From Chryseobacterium sp. FP211-J200 (GTDB lineage: Bacteria; Bacteroidota; Bacteroidia; Flavobacteriales; Weeksellaceae): DNA of 64,000 nucleotides. The stretch is taken from positions 1 to 64,000 of the forward strand of contig NZ_LSHB01000056.1 of NCBI RefSeq assembly GCF_001643375.1, read 5' to 3'. Position numbers and translations under genes: made by a program. Positions within the stretch are counted from its first letter, which is position 1. Each line of letters starts with the position of its first letter. Of the stretch, positions 28,312 to 36,162 are shown piece by piece. The notes beneath the pieces are model-generated. The model did no database searches, was not told where the DNA came from, and saw nothing but the letters and a program-made list of their open reading frames with translations.

Positions 28312-28368
28312 TTTTAGTTGATAGTTAATTAGTTTTGAGTGATAGTTAATAAGTACGTTCGGACGATT

Positions 28369-28390
28369 GTCATCCTGAGGCTCTCGAAGG
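28369..28390 (+). repeat. 22-bp dispersed repeat word, second copy
   Basis: This word (GTCATCCTGAGGCTCTCGAA and two further G) is identical to 11552-11573, where it is the loop of a long inverted repeat. Related shorter words occur near 18709-18740 and 39576-39657. It lies just before the response-regulator gene. Confidence 0.7.
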
Positions 28391-28419
28391 AATATTAAAT
28401 AAACTTTCAAATTATAAAA

Positions 28420-29763
28420 ATGCGAAAAAAAGAAGCACATATTTTAATTGTGGATGACGACGAGGATATTTTGTTTTCGGCGAGAATCTGGCTCAAGAAA
28501 TTTTTCACGGAAGTGAGTTGTCTCAGTCAGCCGAAAAATATTCTGAAGTTTTTAGCGGAACATCAAATTGATACGGTTCTTCTCGATATGAATTTCCGGA
28601 AAGGTTTTGAAAGCGGACAAGACGGATTGTATTGGATGAAAGAAATCAAAACTTTGGAACCTCAGCTTCCAATAATTCTGATGACTGCTTACGGCGAAGT
28701 GGAATTGGCGGTTGAAGCTTTGAAAAACGGCGCCTCCGATTTTATTTTAAAACCTTGGAATAATGAAAAGCTTTATGCTTCCGTAAATCTCGCAGTCGAT
28801 ATTTCCAGAAAAAATAAAAAACTGAATCAATGGGAAAATGTTAGCGTAAAAACAAATCAGTATCAATTGGAAACTGCTTCTTTTGCAATGCAGGAAGTGA
28901 TGGACCAAATCACGAAAGTGGCGCCGACTGACGCCAATATTTTACTTTTGGGAGAAAACGGAACTGGAAAATATGTCCTCGCAGAACACATTCACGAATT
29001 ATCGGAAAGAAAAAATCAGCCATTTGTCCACATTGATTTGGGAAGTCTTTCCGAGAATCTTTTCGAAGCGGAATTATTCGGTTATAAAAAAGGAGCTTTC
29101 ACCGATGCGAATCAGGATTATTCCGGGAAGATTGAAAATGCTCAGAACGGAACGGTATTTCTGGATGAAATCGCGAATCTTCCGCTTCATCTTCAAACCA
29201 AATTATTGAGTTTAATTCAAAATCGAAAATTGACTAGAATCGGAGAAAATAAAGAACGAACTTTGGACGTAAGATTTATTTTTGCAACAAATGAAAACCT
29301 TAAAAAAGCTGTTTCAGAGAATCGTTTCAGGAAAGATTTATATTACAGAATCAACACCGTTGAATTACAAATTCCTAGTCTGAGAGAGCGTTTGGAAGAC
29401 ATTCCAACTTTAGCCAATTATTTTTTAGAAAAGTACAAACAGAAATATCATAAATCAGATTTGGCTTTGAATGAATCTTTGATCAACGAACTCACAACGT
29501 ATTCCTGGCCGGGAAATATCCGTGAACTTGACCATTGCATCGAAAGAAGCGTGATTCTTTCCAATGAGAAAAATTTGAAATTGTTAATGCCTCAAGATGA
29601 AGAATCTGATAAACCAATAGTCAATCTCAACATCGAAGAAATGGAAGAAATTCTCATCAAAAAAGCTTTGAAAAAACACCGTGGCAATATTTCTTTGGCG
29701 GCGGAAGATTTGGGATTGTCGAGAGCAGCATTGTATAGAAGAATGGAAAAATTTGAGTTGTAG
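28420..29763 (+). CDS. Sigma-54-type (NtrC family) response regulator
   Basis: A 447-residue transcription activator. The receiver domain (about 7-120) shows the acidic pair in VDDDED, phospho-acceptor Asp in VLLDMNF, and the Thr and Lys positions in LMTAYG and LKPW. The AAA+ domain (about 150-380) has Walker A GENGTGK, a sigma-54 contact loop reading GAFTDA where the canonical motif is GAFTGA, and the FVHIDLGS and FLDEIANLPL blocks. A FIS-type helix-turn-helix (ISLAAEDLGLSRAALYRRM) ends the protein. It is followed by its kinase and divergent from the exporter operon, its probable target. Confidence 0.94.
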   Translation: MRKKEAHILIVDDDEDILFSARIWLKKFFTEVSCLSQPKNILKFLAEHQIDTVLLDMNFRKGFESGQDGLYWMKEIKTLEPQLPIILMTAYGEVELAVEALKNGASDFILKPWNNEKLYASVNLAVDISRKNKKLNQWENVSVKTNQYQLETASFAMQEVMDQITKVAPTDANILLLGENGTGKYVLAEHIHELSERKNQPFVHIDLGSLSENLFEAELFGYKKGAFTDANQDYSGKIENAQNGTVFLDEIANLPLHLQTKLLSLIQNRKLTRIGENKERTLDVRFIFATNENLKKAVSENRFRKDLYYRINTVELQIPSLRERLEDIPTLANYFLEKYKQKYHKSDLALNESLINELTTYSWPGNIRELDHCIERSVILSNEKNLKLLMPQDEESDKPIVNLNIEEMEEILIKKALKKHRGNISLAAEDLGLSRAALYRRMEKFEL

Positions 29764-29804
29764 AAAGTCGGAAGATGGAAGATGGAAGTTAAAAATTAGT
29801 CTTA

Positions 29805-29823
29805 TCAAGGTTTTGAACCTTGA
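29805..29823. repeat. Perfect 8-bp palindrome of a dispersed repeat type
   Basis: TCAAGGTTttgAACCTTGA lies between the regulator and kinase genes. The preceding GGAAGATGGAAG stretch (29770-29788) recurs in reverse and direct form at 25286-25342. Such short intergenic motifs look like repeat debris rather than terminators, because no T run follows. Confidence 0.5.
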
Positions 29824-29846
29824 CAAGGCTAGACAATAAAATTAAA

Positions 29847-31163
29847 ATGAACAAGCAACAATTTATTTGGCTGTTATTTATTCTCCTGGCGATTGTCAGC
29901 GGGATTATTGCCTTTGATTTTTATTCTCAGAATAAGTGGATTAATTTCGGTTTGTTTACGATTTTGACGATTGGTTGTATTGTTTTGGCTCAAATTTCGG
30001 CTTTGACTTATGTTCAAAAAGGGGACAAGATATTATTGGCGATTCAGAAAAAAGATTTTTCATTATTTCCCAAAACTGAGGGAAATAACTTGGTTGACAG
30101 TGCTGTAAAACTCTATTATCAAAGCAAAGAAGAACATTTGTCTTTGTCATCTTACAAACTTTTGTACGAAGAAATTCTGAACCAACTGGAAATCGGATTG
30201 ATGATTCTTTCTGAAAAAAATAATCAATGGGAAGTTTTTTATATGAATCCGGTTTTTCTGGAAATTCTTCAGATTCCAAAATATAATTCTTGGGATTTAT
30301 ATGAATCCAAAACATCAGAATTTTATAAAATCATCGAGCAAACTAATTACGAAAACTCGCAGGAATTTTTTGATATTTCCATTAATGAAAATGTGAAACA
30401 ATCGTTTTCTCTTCGAACCAAAAAAGTTCAAAATGTGAAAAATCGTTTTTGCATCATCAGTTTGGAATCCGTTCAGAAAATCATTGAGCAAAAAGAAAAA
30501 CTGGCGTGGAATAATTTGATGAAAGTAATTTCCCACGAACTTCTGAATACTTTAACGCCAGTTAATAGTTTGATTCAAAATCTTGAATATATTGCAAATC
30601 AGGAAATCGTTGAAAAAGAAGACCAAGAGGAAATGAAGGAAAGCTTGATGATTATTAATTCAAAATCCAAACAATTACTGAATTTCGTGGATGATTACCG
30701 ACAAGTTGCTGAACTTCCAAAACCGGTTTTCAAAACCATTTCTTTGACGAATATTGTAGAATCTGCACTTAATTTCCTCAAACCAGAATTCGAAAAAAAT
30801 CAGATCAAAATTATCAACTCTCTGGAAAATCAAGTGATATTCGCTGACCAGAAAATGATTGAAAGATGTCTGATCAATCTTTATCTGAACGCAATTTACG
30901 CAGTTGCCGACAACTCAGAAAAAATCATTAAAACAGAAATTAAAACTTTCAACAAAAGAATTTTATTAAGTGTTGAAGACAACGGAATCGGAATCTCCAA
31001 TGAAATAAAAGACAAGATTTTCCTCCCATTTTTCACAACTAGAATCAGCGGTTCCGGAATCGGCTTAACTTTGAGCAAAAGCATTATCGAAGCACATAAA
31101 GGTTATCTTAACTATAAACCATTGGAACAAGGAAGTCGGTTTGAAATTTGGTTTGTAGAATAA
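29847..31163 (+). CDS. Membrane sensor histidine kinase
   Basis: A 438-residue kinase, presumably the partner of the upstream regulator. Two transmembrane helices (about residues 6-24 and 33-54) are followed directly by a cytoplasmic PAS-like region (about 95-190), so there is almost no periplasmic sensor. The H-box reads SHELLNTLTPV, the N-box NLYLNAIYAV, and the ATP lid DNGIGI and GSGIGLTLS. The kinase type resembles NtrY-like Bacteroidota kinases. ATG at 29847 was preferred over one 27 nt upstream because it leads straight into the first membrane helix. Confidence 0.9.
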   Translation: MNKQQFIWLLFILLAIVSGIIAFDFYSQNKWINFGLFTILTIGCIVLAQISALTYVQKGDKILLAIQKKDFSLFPKTEGNNLVDSAVKLYYQSKEEHLSLSSYKLLYEEILNQLEIGLMILSEKNNQWEVFYMNPVFLEILQIPKYNSWDLYESKTSEFYKIIEQTNYENSQEFFDISINENVKQSFSLRTKKVQNVKNRFCIISLESVQKIIEQKEKLAWNNLMKVISHELLNTLTPVNSLIQNLEYIANQEIVEKEDQEEMKESLMIINSKSKQLLNFVDDYRQVAELPKPVFKTISLTNIVESALNFLKPEFEKNQIKIINSLENQVIFADQKMIERCLINLYLNAIYAVADNSEKIIKTEIKTFNKRILLSVEDNGIGISNEIKDKIFLPFFTTRISGSGIGLTLSKSIIEAHKGYLNYKPLEQGSRFEIWFVE

Positions 31164-31174
31164 ACCGAAGAAAA

Positions 31175-31304
31175 TTTTAACGCAAAGGCGCAAAAATTGA
31201 TTGAAAATCATCAAATAAAAAGTCGCAAAGTTTTTATCTTCGATAAGATAATTTGCGCCTTTCAACATTATCAAAATCTAAAAAATTGCGCCTTTGCGTT
31301 AAAA
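31175..31304. repeat. Nested inverted repeat of the GCAAAGGCG type
   Basis: TTTTAACGCAAAGGCGCAA at 31175-31193 is exactly complementary to 31286-31304. A shorter palindrome TTATCTTcgatAAGATAA lies inside at about 31236-31253, and partial GTCGCAAAG/TTTGCGCC arms lie between. The whole 130-nt unit folds as a long hairpin and fills the gap before the nuclease-like gene. Related words occur at 13098-13215 and 49245-49300. Confidence 0.85.
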
Positions 31305-31317
31305 ACCAAACACAACT

Positions 31318-32157
31318 ATGAAAATCAAAAATAACGCTGGCGAAATTGTAGAATTTGAAATCTCAAAACTGGAAAATTCACTTCAGAATTCCGGGGCGGA
31401 TGAAAATTCTATCAAAAAAGTGATTGATAATATTTTGCCAAATTGCATCGAAGGCGTCACAACAAGAGAAATTTACAAATTGGCTTTCGACGAATTGAAG
31501 AAAGTTTCAAACTCGGTCGCAGCAAGATACAGCTTGAAAAAAGCGTTGTTGGAATTGGGACCTGCGGGATTTTATTTCGAACAGTGGATTGCAAGAGTTT
31601 TCCAAAATATCGGCTACAAAACGGAAACCGGGCAATTGATAAAAGGCCACGCCGTAACGCACGAAGCGGACGTCATCGCCAAAAAAGACGAGAAAACCTA
31701 TTGGGTAGAATGCAAATTCCGAAATGCGGAAGACACGAAAATCTCCGTCACAACGCCGATGTACGTTTTGTCGAGAATCAAAGATATTTCTGAAATCAAA
31801 TATAATCTATTCGGAACTCAAACCGAATTTACAGATGGCTGGCTCATCACGAACACTTATTTCACCAAAGATTCTGTGGCTTTCGGCGAATATTACGGAC
31901 TCAGATTGTTGTCCTGGGATTATCCGAAAGATAAAAACATCAAAAGTCTGGTTGACCAAAATGCGCTTTACCCAGTCACTTGCCTCACAACGTTGGACGG
32001 AAAACAGAAGCAAAAACTGCTGGAGAAAAAATGTGTTTTAGTCAAAGAATTATTCAATAATCAAAATTTACTGGACGTTTTGAATTTGGATGAAGCAAGA
32101 AAATCAGAAATTCTGAAAGAAGCAAAAGAACTTCTAGTCATCAAAATTTCCGAATAA
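31318..32157 (+). CDS. ATP-cone domain protein with Mrr-like nuclease domain
   Basis: A 279-residue two-domain protein. The N-terminal part (about residues 1-90) is an ATP-cone, a nucleotide-binding regulatory domain best known from ribonucleotide reductases and NrdR. The central part (about 95-180) is a PD-(D/E)xK-type restriction endonuclease fold with THEADVIAKKDEKTYWVECKF, where Asp, Glu and Lys match the Mrr catalytic residues. The C-terminal region (about 200-279) is mostly helical. The combination suggests nucleotide-controlled DNA cleavage, but no role is established. No methyltransferase is nearby. The gene follows a long repeat and ends at a hairpin. Confidence 0.8.
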   Translation: MKIKNNAGEIVEFEISKLENSLQNSGADENSIKKVIDNILPNCIEGVTTREIYKLAFDELKKVSNSVAARYSLKKALLELGPAGFYFEQWIARVFQNIGYKTETGQLIKGHAVTHEADVIAKKDEKTYWVECKFRNAEDTKISVTTPMYVLSRIKDISEIKYNLFGTQTEFTDGWLITNTYFTKDSVAFGEYYGLRLLSWDYPKDKNIKSLVDQNALYPVTCLTTLDGKQKQKLLEKKCVLVKELFNNQNLLDVLNLDEARKSEILKEAKELLVIKISE

Positions 32158-32159
32158 AA

Positions 32160-32186
32160 AACCATCTCATAAAAAATGAGATGGTT
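32160..32186 (+). terminator. Hairpin after the nuclease-like gene
   Basis: AACCATCTCAT (32160-32170) pairs perfectly with ATGAGATGGTT (32176-32186). The following T run is weak (TTAATAT), so termination is likely but less certain. Confidence 0.65.
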
Positions 32187-32255
32187 AATATAATATTTGT
32201 ACAAGAAAGATAAAGTCAAAAATTTATCAGTCTATTATCTAAATGTCTTTGAAAA

Positions 32256-32789
32256 CTATTTTCCTTTTTGTGGCGGATAATTTTTCATTATCTCAGCTAC
32301 GATTTCTGGGATTTGTCTTTGTTTAGACTTCGGCGAATCCACGGAAAGTCCGCTTCCGATGCCCTGCCAAACCAATTTCTGGGTTTTCGCATCTACGATG
32401 TCCACTACGATGGTTCCGCTGTTGTAATTGTTCGTCCAGGTGTTTCCCATTCCGAAACCACCGCCCCAGCCCCAAGGTCTTCCCCAGCCGAAACCACCGC
32501 CGTACGAAGTTTGGATATCCTGTACTTTCTTATGAGACGCTTTTACATTGATGATCAAATCAGGATTCTGAGCCGACGTCAAAGTTTTTGCCTGCAATTG
32601 TTTTGATAATTCGTTCAGGACTCTGTCTTTATCGATGTCATTCAGTTTCAGGTCGTCTGTTCTCAGCAAATACGTTTTGTAGTTGGCAAAATTTGCTGTC
32701 GCAGCATAGTCAGATTTCACGTTGAAAGGGCTGCAAGAAGTCACGCCCAAAGAAACTGCTGCCAGTAATATGAAGAAATATTTTTTCAT
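32256..32789 (-). CDS. DUF4136 lipoprotein
   Basis: A 177-residue envelope lipoprotein with lipobox VTSCS (acylated Cys about residue 19), the family opening VKSDYAATANFANYKTYLL and a Gly/Trp-rich linker GGGFGWGRPWGWGGGFGMG (about 90-115). The C-terminal VDIVDAKTQKLVWQGIGSG segment is the conserved end of the domain. The family is widespread in Bacteroidota and Proteobacteria and has no assigned function. It lies upstream of nothing obvious on its strand and ends close to the converging hairpin. Confidence 0.85.
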   Translation of the reverse strand: MKKYFFILLAAVSLGVTSCSPFNVKSDYAATANFANYKTYLLRTDDLKLNDIDKDRVLNELSKQLQAKTLTSAQNPDLIINVKASHKKVQDIQTSYGGGFGWGRPWGWGGGFGMGNTWTNNYNSGTIVVDIVDAKTQKLVWQGIGSGLSVDSPKSKQRQIPEIVAEIMKNYPPQKGK

Positions 32790-32797
32790 TATAGTAA

Positions 32798-32974
<177 letters not shown>

Positions 32975-33030
32975 TTAAAAAACTGTACCAAAATTTTTAT
33001 CTTTGATAGATTATTAATGAGAATTATTAT

Positions 33031-33120
33031 GGCAGCTATTTCCGCCTTCCACTCCCGCTATTTTTTGCCCCCGTTTAACCAGCTGCAAAAAATGAGCTAC
33101 GTTCAAGTCGGGCTGCGGGC
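33031..33120 (-). repeat. Dispersed structured intergenic element, copy B
   Basis: Reverse-complement copy with GCAGC and AGCTGCC ends and the TTTTTTG/CAAAAAA inner stem. It diverges from copy A at roughly a fifth of its positions. A 23-bp word identical to the reverse complement of 58991-59013 follows at 33173-33195. Confidence 0.75.
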
Positions 33121-33200
33121 TTTGTCTTCAAATCAAATTTATCCATTAAATATTAGAATTAAAATCTAATTTCTAACATCTAAACTCTAACTTCTCAGAA

Positions 33201-33527
33201 ATGATAATCATCTGCCAAAGATTACTCAAAAATACTAAAATTTCGGGGATTACCTTGTTCCCGTTTATTTTGCTGAGGAAAAAAGAGTTGAGGCAAAACC
33301 AGAGTCTCATCAACCACGAGAAAATACATCTTCGCCAACAACTGGAACTTTTGATAATTCCGTTTTACATTTGGTATTTGTCAGAATATTACATCAAATA
33401 TCTCAAATACAAAGATCCAGAACGGGCTTACCGCAACATCAGCTTCGAAAGAGAAGCTTACGAGAACGACCAAAACTTAGATTATCTCAAAACCCGGAAA
33501 TTGTGGAGTTTCATTTCGTATTTGTAA
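33201..33527 (+). CDS. Uncharacterised 108-aa protein with HExxH motif
   Basis: A short protein with INHEKIHLRQQLELL, where HEKIH is a zincin-like HExxH motif (about residues 40-44), followed by a hydrophobic helix IIPFYIWYLSEYYIKYLKY and a basic/aromatic C terminus. It could be the truncated relative of an M56-type or membrane metalloprotease, but I do not recognise the family and the third zinc ligand is not evident, so enzymatic activity is uncertain. The start at 33201 follows a repeat-rich stretch without clear promoter. Confidence 0.6.
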   Translation: MIIICQRLLKNTKISGITLFPFILLRKKELRQNQSLINHEKIHLRQQLELLIIPFYIWYLSEYYIKYLKYKDPERAYRNISFEREAYENDQNLDYLKTRKLWSFISYL

Positions 33528-33638
33528 TTCAATAAAAAAACAAGGCTCACAACCAACTGACAATCAAGTATATCAATTGCAATAACCTCTCCAATATTAC
33601 ATTTTCATCAAAAAAACCTCTAAGACTATAAAATAATC

Positions 33639-33646
33639 TAAATTTG
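33639..33646 (+). promoter_or_regulatory. -7 box of the kup promoter
   Basis: TAAATTTG matches TAnnTTTG. The expected start near 33651 leaves a 24-nt leader before the kup ATG at 33675. No convincing -33 element is visible. Confidence 0.5.
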
Positions 33647-33674
33647 CAAAATTATTTTCAATAATTCTTAAATT

Positions 33675-35654
33675 ATGTCGCAAGATAGCAGTGGTCATTT
33701 TGACCTCAAAAAACTTTCCGCAGTTGGCGTTTTGGTTTCATTAGGAATAGTTTTCGGAGACATCGGAACCTCGCCGTTGTACGTGATGAAAGCCATCATC
33801 AATGCTGGAAAATCCGGAGGAATTATTTCTGAGGAATACATCGAAGGGGCACTTTCGTGTATCATTTGGACACTTACCTTACAAACGACGATTAAATATG
33901 TTATCATCGCTTTAAAGGCCGATAACAAAGGTGAAGGTGGGATCTTATCGCTCTACTCCCTCGTCAAGCGATTCAAGAAAAAATGGCTTTACGGTGTGGC
34001 AATAATTGGTGCGGCGACTTTGGTTGCTGACAGTATTATCACGCCATCAATGACGGTAATTTCTGCGATAGAAGGTCTGGAGTTGGTATTGCACAAACCG
34101 CCTGTAGTTCCCATAACTTTAGTCATTCTGATCGTTATTTTTGTTGTTCAACAGTTTGGAACAAGCTTTATTGGAAAATTCTTCGGACCCGTAATGGTGC
34201 TTTGGTTCTTGGTTTTAGGAGGCTTTGGACTCGTACAATTGATAGAACATCCCACTGTTTTGAGGGCTTTCAATCCTTATTATGCTGTCAAATTAATATA
34301 CAACTCGCCAAGTGCAATTGTCATTTTAGGAGCCGTTTTTCTTTGTACAACTGGGGCAGAAGCCTTGTATTCTGACCTTGGACATTGTGGCATCAAAAAT
34401 ATTCAGGCCAGTTGGATTTTCGTAAAAGCGATGTTGATTCTTAATTATCTTGGTCAAGGTGCTTGGTTACTAAGCAATTACCACGAGGTTTTTGCAGGCA
34501 AGAATCCATTTTTCGGAATTATGCCTGAGTGGTTCATTATTCCTGGCGTTGTATTGGCGACAGCAGCGGCAATCATTGCAAGTCAGGCCGTAATTACAGG
34601 CGCTTTCACAATGTTTTCGGAAGCAATGTCACTCAACTTCTGGCCAAATCAGGAAATCGAATATCCAAGTGGGATCAAAGGCCAAATGTACATCCCGAAA
34701 ATCAATTGGGGACTTTTGCTGCTTTGTTTCATCGTCGTTATCTACTTCAAAGAATCCAGTAAAATGGAGGCAGCATACGGACTTTCCATTACTGTGACGA
34801 TGTTGATGACAACCATTCTTCTAATTTTCTGGTTTCTCAAAACAAGAACCAATAAAATCTGGATTGCGATTTTCGCTTTAACTTATATTGTCATCGAAGG
34901 TGGATTTTTCAGTGCCAACATCATCAAATTCTTTGACGGCGGTTGGATGTCTGTCATACTTGCAGGATTCATCGGAATCTGTATGTATGCCTGGTACAAC
35001 GGTAGAATTATCAAAACAACTTTCATCAAATTTGTAAAACTTGAAAAATATATCTCCACGATAAAAGATATGAAGTTGGATGAAACAATTCCAAAATATG
35101 CGACCAATCTTGCCTTCATCAGCCGTGCAAAAAGAGACGACGAGGTAGAATCAAAAATCATCTACTCCATCATCAGAGCACAACCGAAAAGGGCTGACCA
35201 TTATTTCATTCTGAATATCGTTAACCAAGAAGATCCTTACAGTTTCAAATATAATGTCGAGGAAATCCTACCTGGAACAATCTATAAAATCAGTTTCTTG
35301 TTAGGTTTCAAAAGAGACCGAAGAATCAACGACTATTTCCAGCAAGTTTTGTCAGAGATGATGGAAGAAGGCACAATCCCTTCCAGAAGTTCTCATCCAT
35401 CACTTAGAACGCATAATATTCCGCCGGATCTCAAATTTGTTATTATCGATAATGTTTACATCAACGATTTCTTATTGACAATTCGTGACAAGATCATTCT
35501 TAACATCTATAATTTTGTGAAGAAACTGGGCAGCAATGATTTCACAGCCTATGGTGTTGCAAGTCACAATGTAGTAGTAGAATCTGCGCCACTACTTGAC
35601 CAGCAGATCAAAACAGAGAAGATAGAAAGAGTCGAAGGCAAGCATTTTGATTAA
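33675..35654 (+). CDS. kup: KUP family potassium uptake protein
   Basis: Inner-membrane K+/H+ symporter of 659 residues, normal for the family. About twelve hydrophobic segments fill residues 17-450, starting with GVVFGDIGTSPLYV-type sequence (LGIVFGDIGTSPLYVMKA), a hallmark of KUP proteins, and a conserved ALYSDLGHCG motif near residue 230. The last 200 residues form the usual cytoplasmic domain. The gene is followed by a Fur-family regulator gene whose promoter begins inside the kup stop region, so the two have separate starts. Confidence 0.96.
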   Translation: MSQDSSGHFDLKKLSAVGVLVSLGIVFGDIGTSPLYVMKAIINAGKSGGIISEEYIEGALSCIIWTLTLQTTIKYVIIALKADNKGEGGILSLYSLVKRFKKKWLYGVAIIGAATLVADSIITPSMTVISAIEGLELVLHKPPVVPITLVILIVIFVVQQFGTSFIGKFFGPVMVLWFLVLGGFGLVQLIEHPTVLRAFNPYYAVKLIYNSPSAIVILGAVFLCTTGAEALYSDLGHCGIKNIQASWIFVKAMLILNYLGQGAWLLSNYHEVFAGKNPFFGIMPEWFIIPGVVLATAAAIIASQAVITGAFTMFSEAMSLNFWPNQEIEYPSGIKGQMYIPKINWGLLLLCFIVVIYFKESSKMEAAYGLSITVTMLMTTILLIFWFLKTRTNKIWIAIFALTYIVIEGGFFSANIIKFFDGGWMSVILAGFIGICMYAWYNGRIIKTTFIKFVKLEKYISTIKDMKLDETIPKYATNLAFISRAKRDDEVESKIIYSIIRAQPKRADHYFILNIVNQEDPYSFKYNVEEILPGTIYKISFLLGFKRDRRINDYFQQVLSEMMEEGTIPSRSSHPSLRTHNIPPDLKFVIIDNVYINDFLLTIRDKIILNIYNFVKKLGSNDFTAYGVASHNVVVESAPLLDQQIKTEKIERVEGKHFD

Positions 35655-35678
35655 TCAGAAAAAAAATCGCTAATTTTG
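35645..35678 (+). promoter_or_regulatory. -33/-7 promoter of the Fur-family gene
   Basis: TTTTG at 35645-35649 (inside the end of kup) and TAATTTTG at 35671-35678 are separated by 21 nt, matching TTTG-N19-21-TAnnTTTG. The ATG at 35683 starts 4 nt after the -7 box, so the mRNA should be leaderless. Confidence 0.65.
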
Positions 35679-35682
35679 TAAG

Positions 35683-36162
35683 ATGGATACGAAACAAAAA
35701 GAGTTGAATATCGCAACTATAAAAGATGTTCTAAGGCAATACCTTATGGATAAAGGCTTCCGCAACACGCCAGAGCGTTATACCATCTTGGAAGAGATCT
35801 ACAATATGGAACATCACTTCAACGTGGACGATCTTTATCTTCTGATGATGCAGAAAAAATACCACGTGAGCAAAGCTACGATCTACAATACGATCGAGAT
35901 CTTCCTGGATGCAGGTCTAATAAGAAAGCACCAGTTCGGGGAAAAAACATTGAGCACATCGTCTTACGAAAAATCTTATTTCGATAAGCAACACGACCAT
36001 TTGGTGATCTACAAAGAAGACTCAGATAAAATAATTGAGGAGATCATAGAATTTTGTGACCCAAGGATCCAAGGCATCAAAGACTCGATTGAAAAAGCAT
36101 TTGGTGTAAGTATTGATACGCATTCCCTGTACTTCTACGGACACAAGAAGTCTGAAAATTAA
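35683..36162 (+). CDS. Fur family transcriptional regulator
   Basis: A 159-residue regulator with an N-terminal winged helix (about residues 15-90, with FRNTPERYTILEEIY and VSKATIYNTIEIFLDAGLIRK) and a C-terminal dimerisation domain with HDHLVIYKEDSDKIIEF. The CxxC structural-zinc pairs of classical Fur are absent; a single Cys is near residue 127. It could be a Fur, PerR or Zur homologue; the sequence does not decide. Its stop overlaps the start of the OstA-like gene by one nucleotide (TAATG), showing co-transcription and translational coupling. Confidence 0.88.
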   Translation: MDTKQKELNIATIKDVLRQYLMDKGFRNTPERYTILEEIYNMEHHFNVDDLYLLMMQKKYHVSKATIYNTIEIFLDAGLIRKHQFGEKTLSTSSYEKSYFDKQHDHLVIYKEDSDKIIEEIIEFCDPRIQGIKDSIEKAFGVSIDTHSLYFYGHKKSEN

